Assembly: GCF_963678635.1 (NCBI RefSeq)
Contig: NC_087064.1
Span: 51,604,684-51,668,683, forward strand
Length of the DNA: 64,000 bases
Direction of reading: 5' to 3'
Origin: Symsagittifera roscoffensis
Taxonomy: Eukaryota > Xenacoelomorpha > Acoela > Convolutidae
The translations under genes and the position numbers were made by a program. Below, in pieces: positions 1 to 11,500 of the stretch (position 1 is the first letter of the stretch; every line of letters starts with the position of its first letter). Under the pieces are notes generated by a model. That model saw nothing but the letters and a program-made list of their open reading frames with translations, was not told where the DNA came from and ran no database searches.

Positions 1-1240
1 AGCTGTTTTTTGATGTTGCATTATTTTTTTTTCGGCTAGTCTTGATTTTATAAGTCTCATCATCAGGTAGTGTTTGGTTGTATGGCGGTAATTTTTTTTG
101 TTGATGGCGGCCAGTTAGAAATTGTTCGCTCAACATTTCAATGTGTTCTTTTGCTGTGAGTTACAAAGAAAGTGTGCAATTGGAGTCATTTTTCTGCCTT
201 TTCCCACGTTTTTGGTTTTTCCAAGAAGTTCACTGACTGAAGGTGGCCAGACAGGAGCTACGTAATACAGAACACTACGCCGAATAGCCTTATATGTAAT
301 ACTCGGTTTCTTTGCTGCACCCCCTGCTTGTGCCTGAGAGTTGTTTCAGGAAGTTATTGCGTGTTTGGACTTTAATTATATCTGTGGTAATCTGTTCAGT
401 GAAAGTTAAGAGGTTATCAAAGGTGGAGGATTTTGGATGGTAATTAGGTTTTTGGATAACATTAGTTTGATTCGTTTTTTTCTTAGTTACAGATTTTTAT
501 TATAGTCGCAGAAGATTTATTTGTAGATAGTTGTAATTTGCCCCTTCGAAGACATTTATTCAATGTATATAGGTAAAGTTGTACCTCTAGTTCATGTTTA
601 TTGCTGTTCCGATCAGTGGTGGTGATACAAGTATCATCTGCATATGTTGTTACTTTGATGTTTTTGGCGGATGGAAAGGGCATTGATGACATACATAAAT
701 ATTGAACAGAAAAAGCGAAAAGACTCTTCTTTGAGGTACACTTTGCTTCATTCGTCACATTTGACTTTTTGTTTCTAAATTCAATCTAAGTTGCCCTGCT
801 TTGTAAATTTTATGTTCTATCCATCTGTTTGTATTGTCTGGAAGAGACGACTTTTCAAGACCTTATGACATGATACCGTGATCCACTGTCAAAATCTGCA
901 GTAAGATCTTAGGCAATTAAGAGTGTTCTGCGTGGAGGACGAGGTTCATTAGGTCCGTTTCTTATGCCAGTCGGTATGAGTGCAAGGCAGTATTTTTGAT
1001 CTATTCTCGAAATCCGTGCTGGTGATGTGCTAGTGGGATATGGTTGAAGTCATCCAGCAAGAATCTTTCAATCATTTTCGCTACTGGGGGTAAGGACGCT
1101 ATGGGTCAGCTGCGTTTAGCTTCATTTTTGCTTTTTCCTGGTTTCAGTTAAAGAAAAAGTCGGCCTACTTTCCAGTTGCTGAATAATAGATGGTAAGGGT
1201 GATTAATGTTAGTTCAGTAAGAAATTTGATACCTTTTTCC
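1..1240 (-). pseudogene. Non-LTR (Jockey/CR1-like) retrotransposon reverse-transcriptase remnant
   Basis: Read on the minus strand this stretch gives, in order, broken pieces of a non-LTR reverse transcriptase. Near 1040-1200 there is a segment like 'PVAKMIERFLLDDF..PLAHHQHGF', matching the RT region around the PISLLSPVAKVLE...HQHGFR motif of Jockey/CR1 elements. A 'VPQRR' (usual VPQGS) motif lies near 730-750. The catalytic YADDT box is at 630-644, followed by LSTNKSSAT near 500-530. The C-terminal tail (AKEHIEMLSEQF, near 120-150) resembles the KEHNELLSKQFL tail of Jockey proteins. The frame is interrupted by several stops and frameshifts, so it is dead. The longest open piece is 483-758. 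The element may continue beyond base 1. Clade assignment is from remembered motifs only. Confidence 0.75.
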
Positions 1241-1628
1241 ATGATAGTGAAGATTAATGGTAGCGGTTTTGTCGGACTCTTAAGCTTTGCTTTTCTTGCT
1301 GTTTAATTATATTTGTGACAACCTGTGGGTCAATTTAAGTAGTTTAATGAGTTTTTTAATCTGCGGAGTGTTCTGCGTTTTTTTTCGGATAAGCGAGTGA
1401 GGGTTGTACATGTGATTGTATCATGAAGTTTGGTTTTTTGAATGGCTGCAATAGATATTTTTTGGCTGTTGACAGTCAGACCAGTTTTGACTGTAGTAAT
1501 TGCGAGACCATTCCGCAGTGATAGGCAACGAGGTGCAAGAGAGGTGTGCCCATCCGCAGAAATGGCACCAGACGCTTGTGTTAGCTCTCGTTTTTTTCTC
1601 TCAGAGATAGGCCAGATGTACAGCCGTC

Positions 1629-1678
1629 TTGGATTCGATTCTATTGCGGCTCTTAATTGGATTCGATTCTATTGCGGC
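1629..1678. repeat. Short tandem repeat, 28-bp period, 2 copies
   Basis: A 22-bp core starting TTGGATTCGATTCTATTG occurs at 1629-1650 and again at 1657-1678 with no mismatch in the core. Confidence 0.85.
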
Positions 1679-1680
1679 AC

Positions 1681-1740
1681 TTAGTAGGATGTTATTGATT
1701 GATCCAGCGCCTCTTAGTAAGATGTTATTGATTGATCCAG
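1681..1740. repeat. Short tandem repeat, 33-bp period, 2 copies
   Basis: The 27-bp core (TTAGTAGGATGTTATTG...) at 1681-1707 recurs at 1714-1740 with one substitution. It lies directly after the 28-bp repeat but has an unrelated sequence. Confidence 0.85.
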
Positions 1741-2172
1741 TTGATTGGTAGAGGAATGTAGTTGCTGGTTTTCTCTTTTCCCACAATAAAAACACGAATT
1801 GGGAAACGATGATCCTGCTGGAGAAGGTTTGTACAAAATTGGGACCATGCTGTGACTCCTACCTCGGTATCCAATTTTTCGCCTTCTTCGGTTTCCAATT
1901 TTCCGCTCGGAAAAGGAGTTCGAAAGCTTTTTGAAGCTATTTTTGAACATCGTCCGATACAAAAGTGAAGTTTTTTCTGGCGTTTTTTCGAATTTTTCCA
2001 TGTAGTGTTTTCAGCTAATTTTTAAGAAAAAAAATCCGACTTCCGTCTTTTTTCTTATTAACTATCCTTTTTATATTGCAATTGTTGCTTCGCATCAATC
2101 TTAGTAATTTCATTCGATTGACGTGGACCAACTATGTATTTAAGCACCATCTCTTTTTTCAGGCTTGCTAAC

Positions 2173-5100
2173 ATGTCAGCCTACGGACTTCCTGCGCATC
2201 ATGTAGGTTAGTAAACCTATAAAGCTATATTAATAGAAGTCGCTTAATTTTTTCCTACAGGAACTGATCAGAAATATTTTGAACTAAAACTTGAAATTGG
2301 TATTTTTTTGCCTTCGAAGTTATCTAAAATATTAAACTTCATATAAAATGGGAAAATGTATTGTTTTGCTATAAGCATAAGCGATTAGTATGAAATTTAG
2401 GGTCTAATCCAGATGCTTCGAAAAACGGGATGAGTTAAATCTTTTATGCGTAACCCTTTTTATTGGCTCTTTGATTAAGGATGTAAACTTATTAAAGTCA
2501 CTGTTCGACTCCGGTCAGTCTTGGTGTTTTTCCTATAGTGAAATGTCCTCATGGGGTGATGATGCCAAGGCTGATCTACGGGACAGCTTGGAAGAAAGAT
2601 CAAACGACGAAGTTGGTGAAGAGTGCATTAACTCATGGATACAGGGGAATAGACACTGCATGTCAGCCCAAGCACTACCAGGAACAACTGGTCGGCAGGG
2701 CCATCCAGAACTACATGGATTCAGGTGAGCCTTTTTTTTTCAATTTTAACTCCTATTTTTGACCCTTTTTCACTTCGTCCAGCCAGGTCGTAATGTAGCA
2801 AAACGTGGTCAGGATCTACCCCCAAAAAGCTGTGATCAGTCCGGGCCGTGACAATAATAATTTGCGTTTAATTTGTGAATGTTGCTAAATAATGAATTGT
2901 AGATTATATTTTTACAATTGCGAGAGCTACCATCGGGAACTAGACTTTTTCCCGTAAACAACTTTTCTTACAAGAAGTTGCACTTTCTTTAATATTGAGC
3001 TTTAACCCTTTCCAGGTTTCTTCTCACTCTGCCTGGAGCTAACGCGGTCGCTTGCGCCTACTAGGGTCTGGCTATGCTGGGGTATGAGTCCCGGCAGGAC
3101 CTTTTTTTACAGTATGCATGATTTTGAATAAAACATTTTCGGTAAAAATTGAATTGTAGGATTTTCGTTGTCTGCTCAAGTTTTGCCGGCTTAGGTGCCG
3201 CATCACGCATTGTTCTTGTGCTGTAAGCAAGATTGGTGGTTGCAAGTTTTGTTCCTTGTAGTTTCAGGGGGTCTTGAATCTTAAAGTTTTTAAAGAATTT
3301 TTTTTCGGCTAAACGGGTTTCTGTTCAAAGATGGTCAGTTTTGTCTCCGCCTCGTAAATTTTGTTCCATAGCTAAATTAAAATTCAAATGTCTTGCTTGT
3401 TATGTTTTCCTGGAGTTCCCGATAAAACAGATATTGCGAAAATCTATGGAATTGTTTGCGTATTTTCTTTAATATAAATTTTCTTGAGACGCGCTGGATT
3501 TTTTTTTTTATTTTTTGCAAAAATATCAGTTTCTCAAAACCTACCGTACCGATTTTTAACAAACTTATATCCTTGGAACGGCCGCGTACTCCGCATGTGT
3601 TCCTGCATAATCCTCTCGTTTAATTGGCCTCGACCTAATTTTTGCAGAAAAAAAATTGATTACGCAAAGTCACGTTTTCAAACTTTTGACCGTTTTTGAA
3701 ACTTTTAGCTTTTTTTAAAAACTACCATATCCATTCTGAGATGAAGGGTTCAATCGAAAGAACCAATTGCGAGAATTTTCCCTGCTAAATCGTAAGTTTT
3801 CGTAAGTAAAGTGTTTTGTTTTTGTGAAATACTTTATTATTGAAATCGTTTAGGCTTTGGGCAAAAAGCCGAATTTTTGAAATTACTTTTTCATCCCACA
3901 TCGGTGTATCAAATTCGAATACTATCAAACAGGTATTTCCTGCTTCACCTTGGAAAAAACTAAGAACCAAAATTTTCGCGCCGACTTTTTTTTCTACTTA
4001 TGTATTTTATGTTTGTTGTATTTCAAGAGGTGAGAAGAGTCAGTTCGAGGACTGCAGTTCAGCTATACTTTTTTCTTCTTTCAGCAAAATTCCCGCGCGA
4101 GGAACTATTCATCCAGACCAAATACACTTCTTTAAATGGCCAAGATCCGAATCATATACCATATGACAAAAATGCATCAATAGAAGAGCAAGTAAAACAG
4201 TCGATCGCCAAATCTCTGGAGAATCTGGGAGTGACGTATATTGACTCGTTGGTGCTGCATGGACCCATGAGGGACCACCTTGAAAACATGAAAGTGTGGA
4301 GAGAATTTGAAAAGGCAGTGGATAAATCTGAAGTGAAGCAAATAGGTGCGAATATAATTTAAAATTACGGTGACGTCAAGTTATTGGCCGCCAACTGGTT
4401 CCGCCAGTAAAATTTCTAGGGATTGTTGCCTCCAGTTTTCAAATAAATTCAATTTGTTTTGTTTTTGGCGGCATGCAAGTTTGAATGATTTTTGAACACA
4501 GAAGTTTTTGAGGCTAGAAATTTTTGAAATCTTTCTTAAATCCTTGTTTAATTTTTGCGGTTTTTCATTTTAAGATCCCTGATTTTATAAAAGTAATTTC
4601 TGACTTCTTTTAATTGTGTTAACATCCAGCTTCTTTTTAGGCGTCAGCAACTTCTATGATCTTCAGTCACTGAGCGCTCTGTACACTGAAGCAAGAATCA
4701 AGCCAGCTGTGGTTCAAAACAGATTCTACCGAGCCACCGGCTTCGACAAAGCTCTAAGAGCATGGTGCATTAAAAACGGAGTCATATACCAGTCTTTTTG
4801 GACTCTCAGTGCAAATCCAGAGTATATGGCACATCCTTCTGTGAGGAAAGCAGCGAGCGAGCTAAACGTGACACCTGAACAGGTAAATTTAGCTTTATAT
4901 TTTTACTCTGGCTTTGCTTTTCTAATAAATGCTAATGCCACATTGTTGACAATATTTTAGATCAACGATTTTTAACAAAATTAATAAACCTAAACTGCTC
5001 ACATTGACATCGAGTACCACTTTTTCACTTATTTCAACGCGTAAAAACATTTTTGAAAACCAATTTACTTATCAAACAATAATGATCAGTATTTTGCTTT

Positions 5101-5450
5101 GGTGAAGAAACATTTCTCTGAAAAATAACCAACAAATCAAAGCAATCTATAGAAGTAATCATTAAATTGCTTGTTTCAAATCCGAGCAAGGAGCTTAAGA
5201 GACTCTCCGTGAAGCGCTGAACGTCTCGCTTGATGATTTCCCTCTAAAATGTATGGTTCTGTTTTTGTTTGGTTTGTTTTAGACAAATTCCGATTGATTT
5301 CAGGTTTTCTTCCGATTTGTGATGGACTTGGGAATCTGTCCGCTGACTGGAACCAAAAGTCCCCAGCACATGCAGGACGATCTTGCTGTTCTGGATCTGA
5401 AATTGGAACATGAAAATTTTGAAGCTATTCGCAAAGTTGCGGGGTTGTGA
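2173..5450 (+). CDS. Aldo-keto reductase, six exons, complete
   Basis: Exons 2173-2206, 2261-2299, 2539-2724, 4085-4345, 4641-4882 and 5304-5450 join in phase with GT-AG borders. They total 909 nt: 302 residues plus a TGA at 5448-5450. The product is a single (alpha/beta)8-barrel NAD(P)H-dependent oxidoreductase, probably cytosolic because no signal peptide or membrane segment is seen. Catalytic tetrad candidates are Asp63 (GIDTA), Tyr71 (KHYQE), Lys99 (IQTKY) and His145 (VLHGP). GVSNF at 174-178 and TGTKSPQH at 269-276 are the usual cofactor-side motifs. Two extra residues separate Asp and Tyr compared with the classic GYRHIDTA..Y form; this fits the 'GTAWK' AKR branch found in animals, fungi and protists. 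The donor of exon 1 is GTTAGT at 2207, because a donor at 2203 would put a stop in exon 2. The substrate cannot be inferred. Confidence 0.92.
2985..3200 (+). repeat. tRNA-derived SINE-like repeat in aldo-keto reductase intron 3
   Basis: A degenerate pol III B-box (GGTATGAGTCCCGG, 3081-3094) follows a tRNA-like body (GCTAACGCGGTCGCTTGCGCC). Downstream, near 3165-3195, is a tail with the motif TGTCTGCTCAAGTTTTG followed by CGGCTTAG. The same kind of tail follows the B-boxes near 15.6 and 16.2 kb, which suggests one SINE family. The rest of the intron (2725-4084) shows nothing coding. Confidence 0.45.
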
Positions 5451-8400
5451 TTTGAATTGTTAATGAACACTTTAAATTGAAAACTGTAATTATTAGATGA
5501 ATTTGGAACTTGAAACTTAAAAAATTGTTTAAAAAATTTAATTTTTACTAAGATAACTCGGAGCTCGGACAAAAAATTAAGAAAGAAACAATTTTGGAAC
5601 TTATGGTTGTGATTTTCTATTAAAGTCTGTCTGGGTATTACAAAACCATTTTTTTGTAAGTTGTTTCAGTTCGGCTAAATAGTTGTTTTTGTTCCGAGTT
5701 TCGGATAAATTTTTTGAAAGACAAATTTCGAATTTTAAGTTGGCCATTTTTGACCAAAGTTTAATCTCCATTACCAAGTTCGCCAGTTTGAACTGTTTTA
5801 AACAGCTGGTCTAGAGCTACTGAAATGAAACTGGGTCCACAACTGAAACTATTTTGAAAAAAAGTTGATTTTTTGTCGGCTTTTGATTTGTCCCAGTTTT
5901 TGTCGGCTTATTTGCTGGGGGTTTTATTTCATAAAACTTTTTTTAGTTTCTTTAAATACTCTTTTTTGTTCACTTTTCAGAGACAAAATGTATTTCATTG
6001 TCTTTAAGAGTAATGAACGTAGTGAAGACTCTTTTATAGGTCTTGCTGTTTTTTTGTTGTTTTTTTTAAGGAAAAGTCTCTAATAACTACAGATGTGCAT
6101 TCATACATATTGATGCATTTATGAATGATTTTAGTTATATATGCACTTTTTGAGTTCAATTAAAACTGATCTGCTGAAAGTGACGTAAATAGCACTCTCG
6201 AAATACGAACGTGGAAATGACGCGAAAAAACATGAACGATTTCTAATTTCGGAAGCGGAGTTTAATTTTAGATTTCCATCAGAATAATAACTTTACCTGT
6301 TGATCCAGTTTTCTCTAGTTGGGTTAATGTTATCAAAAAAGCACTAATTATAAATCATTTTAGAAATTCAAAAGGTTAGAATTTTTTTGAAGAAAGTCAG
6401 TGTTTTTTTTAATATTTACTTGCGTTCATTACTCGTTTCCAATTTTCGATTGGCTATGTTCTGATTTTTCTACACGTAAAATATTTCTGTTAGTAAATGA
6501 AATTTTGTTGAAAAAAATAGGCATTACTTTTGCAGTTTTTCGGATGCATCAATTCTGATTTATTTCTTTTTGATTTTTCTTCAAATGAGTGGAATCAGTT
6601 TTTATTTTATTTTTATAGTTTTAGAATTGAGCAATTTTTGTGTTTTCATTTCCTCTACGGGCGTCTTGTTTGTTATTATTTTTTCTATGATGATTCAGTT
6701 GTCTTAACGTTTCGTATCAACTTCATATAGGATGTACTTGGTTTCAGAGTTCCGAAACTGTTTGAAACTTGCGAAATTATTTTTTGTCATTTTTTCTTTC
6801 TTTTGATATCAATTAAAGCAAATACGGAAACTTTTCGTACCCCTTATTTTTCCGGTAGGATATGCAAGTTGTTTAATTGCAAGATTTAAGCAAATTGTTT
6901 AAATACAATAAGGAACTTTTGCATCTCGATTTTTTACCAAAGTTTTTCTTATCGTTTCAACCTATTGGTTATGAGAAAGAAACGAATGGAATTTGTGTTG
7001 CCCGAATCCTTCTCATGTGTTTGGTTATTGCCTTTCATTATTCTTGCGAATCGAGTTATTAGAACGAACCTTCTTTTTTTTCCAACATAAGTAGCAAATA
7101 TTGGTGCCACTTTTGAGGGACTTTCACAGCTTATTGATAGCATGTGCTTTGACATTAGAGTAGTAATAACTTTACACAGTTGATGCATTTTTAATTCCTC
7201 AAATGAACCGAATAAAGCTATTTGTTTCAAACATCATAACAATCATGAAAACTTGATTTCAGAAATTTTCTAAATCAATATATCTCGCAGTTTTTTGAAA
7301 TGCATTATTTATTTATACGTAATGTGGTTTTATGCTTTGCGATCGGTTACATGCAAAGTTAGTGTGGATGCCTTCAGTTTGTTATATTCCAAATAATCAT
7401 ATGCAAAATTGAGTCTATTTGTATTTGGTGCTACTTTTGCTGAATGGCATTGGCAAGTTATAAGTATATGTAGCGGCTTTATTCGTGACTAGTGTTTGTC
7501 GGTTGCTAAGCTTGCGTGGATAGTGCGTGAGACTCAAAATCTCTTGATTGCAGTAGGTCGCAGGTTCGAATCCTACACGTAGTCGAGTTTTTGCTAATTC
7601 AATGCTTATTTCTACTTTTTCTTTTTTCAATTGATAGAGCTGCTTTTTGGTCGTGTTCTCGCAAGTGTTTTTGAGACTTAATTTCTTTTGATTTTAGGCA
7701 GTTTTTTTTGGCTCGCAAGTGGCGGGAAGTTCAGCTTCGCCTCTTTCTTTGAGAGTTGTTAAAGGATAGTTGGAATATTCACTGCTTTGATATTTGACGG
7801 CCTTTTACTAATTTTGCTTTGAAACTCGACTCTGCAAGATGATAGTGTTATCTCATAAAAAATTCATCGCAGTCTTTCCAAAAAAAATTTTCAAAAATTC
7901 TAACTGGCGTTAAAAATGGGTCTGAATAGATTTCCAACCAACTTCAATAGTTTCAACGCTTGCCAGAGCAAGTGAATTGTAATAGGGAACTAGGTTTTTT
8001 GTTGAACAACTTTTGCAAACGTTTGAGAATTTAGAGATTGTTCAACTGAATTGTCGGTGACTTTACAAACATAATTTTAGCATGTCTGCATTTTAAATTC
8101 CCGTTATATTCGAAATTTTTGTTGGTTGTACATTGTTGGATTCTTTCACAATGAGTTTTCCCATTGGTTCGTTGATCAATAATAATTGGTTATCCAGTTT
8201 GCTAATAAAAGAGGCGAGCAAATAAGCGAATTCATTTTTTTATTATTATTTCAAACTCCTCCCTCTTTCAAAATAATCAAAACCTCAACTAGTTGCTTCC
8301 TATACGCATCGCAAGACTGATGCAACCGATTTGAACGCTTAACGAAGCATTTTAAAATCGTTTTTCCAATCTATAACCAACCACAACCTATTTTTCAATC

Positions 8401-8551
8401 ATTTTCAGTCACATTGCGCTTAATTTTTTTGACCTGCTGTAAAGTGACACAATGTCAGCAACCGTCGTACACTTTTCAAAGTTTGTTTTCCTTTTAGTTT
8501 TTGTGCAGTTATTTTGAGTTGTGCCAATGTTTTCAGATTTGCGTGGAATGC
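5451..8551. other. Intergenic region between the aldo-keto reductase and TDP2-like genes
   Basis: AT-rich DNA with no supported coding region. Small open frames here are short and of low complexity. It contains repeat debris, such as SINE-tail-like 'TTTTTGTCGGCTTA' near 5890-5915, and one tRNA-like element (7480-7587). The acceptor-like TTTTCAG at 8530-8536, just before the TDP2 start codon, suggests that a non-coding 5' exon of TDP2 lies somewhere in this region; I cannot place it. Confidence 0.5.
7480..7587 (+). repeat. tRNA-like element (SINE head or tRNA-Leu-like relic)
   Basis: A perfect B-box GGTTCGAATCC is at 7563-7573. Upstream, GAGACTCAAAATCTC could form an anticodon-like stem-loop, then there is a long variable arm, and the 3' strand ends CACGTAGTC. 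The D-arm region is degenerate and no intact cloverleaf is formed, so this is a relic or SINE head rather than a working tRNA. Downstream near 7711-7745 is the motif GCAAGTGGCGGGAAGTTCAG, recurring in altered form near 16600-16628. Confidence 0.45.
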
Positions 8552-11500
8552 ATGTCGGATAAGATCCAGTTGACCGCTGACCAGCAGCAGCTGGTGTATG
8601 CATTCAGTCAGTCGACCGACTGTGATCTGGACTTGGCATACTGTCTCTTGAGCGAGAACAACTGGCAGTTTAATGTTACCCTCCAGATATACGAACAAGT
8701 GTTCAATACTCGACCACCTGAAGATGATGATGATAACGTCCAAGTCCCACCAGCTCAAAATGTGAAAACCATATCTGCAAAAGGTTGGATATCATTTTTT
8801 GCATATCTTCTCATTGTTTTAGTGATTCATTGTGAATGAAAAAAGTAATGCGGTCGTGCGGTTTTTATATTTTTCCTCAAAAGCTTAAAAGTTTGGTCAA
8901 GTTCATTTTTTCTGAAATATTGGACTTTTCGCAAACGCAAGTAGATGGATGATGTGTTATAGCACGCAATCAATTGACCGACTCAATTTTATTTTATATG
9001 AGTAAAAACATATATTTTTGCAAATTTCTGTTTAGGCGGCCATAGCCTCATCAAGGAAAGCGATTTACCAGGGTTGGTGCTCTAGCCTTGTATCTGAATA
9101 GCAAAAACGGTTCTCCGCAGCACCTTAATATTGTTTGCAAAAGCATTTTGTCCTTTTAGAACAGAAAACAGTCGCTTTATATGCCTCAGTTTATTGATTG
9201 TTTTTTCACTGTGAATGAAGTTTTTGAGCTTTGATATTGTAAATTTTGGCTTTCCACAGTCGTTGAAAAATCTGTTTTTTGATTGCATGTCATTCAAATT
9301 TTTTTCAAGTGGTTATAAACATGTCTCAAGTACCTATTGAGCTATCTCCATGAAATTAGTAATCGCTTGTTACTTTATCAAATAATATTTTTTGCTTGAG
9401 TAAATTGATAATACTTAGAAGGGTAGAGACATTGAATGGGCATTAGCATGCCTTTATTCGGAGTGCAGTCTGTATTTAGACAACCGCGTATTCATACTCG
9501 TCAGGAAGCAGACAAATGCCATATTAACCAATCAGAATCTAGATGAGAAAACAAATTCAGGAAATAAATAATTATTAGTTATTCATTTCTTCCTTGTCTC
9601 GATTCTGATTGGTTAATACAGTATTTGTCTACTTACTGACGAGTCTGAATACGCGGTTGTCTAAATACTGCTACGTAACCCCTTTATTCTATTCTCTCAA
9701 ATTTATGTCCTCTGATAGATATATGGGTTCTGTATAAATGTTCATGTTAACAATCAAAATATGTTAACTTATCTAAAAGGACAATGCCTAAAAATGTTAT
9801 AAAACTATCCTGGAAATGAATAAACTTCAGGTTATAAAATAGTTCTAGAATTATCCAAAGATTCTATATATTTTTTGCTGTTATTGTAGTTCTAGAATTA
9901 TCCAAAGATACTATATATTTTTTTTTGCTGTTATTGTAGATAATTGCTAACATTCTGTTGGCTATTTATTGTCTAGCTTGCAAAAACGAAATATATTTTC
10001 TCTATAATGTTGCATAGTGCAAAAAAATTAGAATGAACACGAAATTTGAAATGACCATTTTCGTAGTTTTCAATCAAATTGATAGACCAGATCGTAAGCT
10101 GCTTTTAAGGTTGCTGTTATGTAGCAATTAAAATGTTCATCATTGAAATGAATCTACCCAGAAAATTTTTTCTGTGAATTGAGACAACTTCGTTGAGTTA
10201 AAGTTTTGATAACCGAATCTTGGCTAAAAATAATTTAGTTTGACATCACATTTTAAGATAATTTCGAGCGCGTGAAAAGAATAATCCAAGTCATAATTCT
10301 TCCCAATCCTTGATTAATCGAATCAATAAATTTGTATGTTCTAGGCTCTCATTACGAGGCCAAAATGTGCAATCTGCATTGTAAGCGGTTTCCGCAACAG
10401 GCCAAAATCAGATTTGTCGCGGAATCCGCAACATTGCTACTTTTCTTTGATCTTCTGTGCTGTTTTGGATTCCACAGACAATTACCTAAAAGACTGTACC
10501 GCTCAAAATCGCTCCAAAAATAGGCGAATTTGAAAAGTAGGCGAAAAATAACCGTATACTCCATGAAGCTTTGAATACGCGAAAAATGTTCGGATGTTTC
10601 TGTGAAAACAAGTGATTGATTTGAAACAATCGAAACAATAAATTTGTATGTTCTAGGCTCTACTCCATGTAGCTTTGAATACGCGAAAAAAAGTTCGGAT
10701 GTTTCTGTGAAAACAGAAGTGATTGATTTGGACGATTATTCCTCGCCAGTGCAAACGTATGAGAGCTTGGTCGAAGATGAAGAAGATGAAGATTTTTGTA
10801 AGTCGTTTCATGCTATCAGTCGTCATTTCTCTGCTCGTTTTTCCCTGATTTTGGAGGCATAATTAGCTACATAAATGTTTGCCGATATTCCAAAAAAATT
10901 CTATTTGCGAAAGATGTCATCAGGATCAGATTATTTTATTTGACACTTTTTTAGACACTGAAGACGTTGAAATAGTTTTACGATTCATGTCATGGAACGT
11001 TGATTGTCTCAGCGAGAAGCTCCTGAAATCTCGGATGGTAGCAATTTTCAACAAAATCAAACAACTCAAACCCGATGTTGTTTTTCTACAAGAGATAATT
11101 GATCCCGTTTTGATGTCCATTTACGACGTCTTTCTGGACGATTTCCTTGTGTACAAACCTGAAACTAGTTTTGGCTACTTTGTCATTATGCTAGTCAGGA
11201 AGGCTACTTTTTCGAATGTGACTTTTGAGACTATTAACTTCAAGAAAACAGAGATGGGGAGGAATCTTGTGCGTTGCAAGGCGGAGTACTTCGGAATGCC
11301 ATTGACGTTTTTCACAACTCATCTCGGTGAGTTGAGTGAAAACGTCTGAGACGTATAATTTTTAATGTTAATATGGTCTGGTATTTTTCTATAAACTTTT
11401 TTTGTTCATGGGTTTTTGTTTTTATGTTGTAGAATAAACCTTAGTCATGAATGTGCGATAAACAGTCGGAAGAAAGTTGTTCTTAGAGAAGGTTTTTTGT

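Larger units (their letters stand above)
1241..2172. other. Intergenic stretch upstream of the aldo-keto reductase gene
   Basis: No supported coding frame. It holds two short tandem repeats (listed separately) and presumably the promoter and 5' UTR of the reductase gene. A polypyrimidine run plus AG at 2155-2162 lies just before the reductase ATG and may be the acceptor of an upstream non-coding exon. No TATA or initiator motif could be assigned with confidence. Confidence 0.5.

Noticed and set aside
7415-7630. 71-codon minus-strand frame with VGFEPATYC
   Set aside because: Translation of a tRNA-like B-box repeat, a common artefact.
8420-8758. 112-codon minus-strand frame
   Set aside because: Antisense shadow of the UBA-like exon, which has clear plus-strand homology and splice sites.
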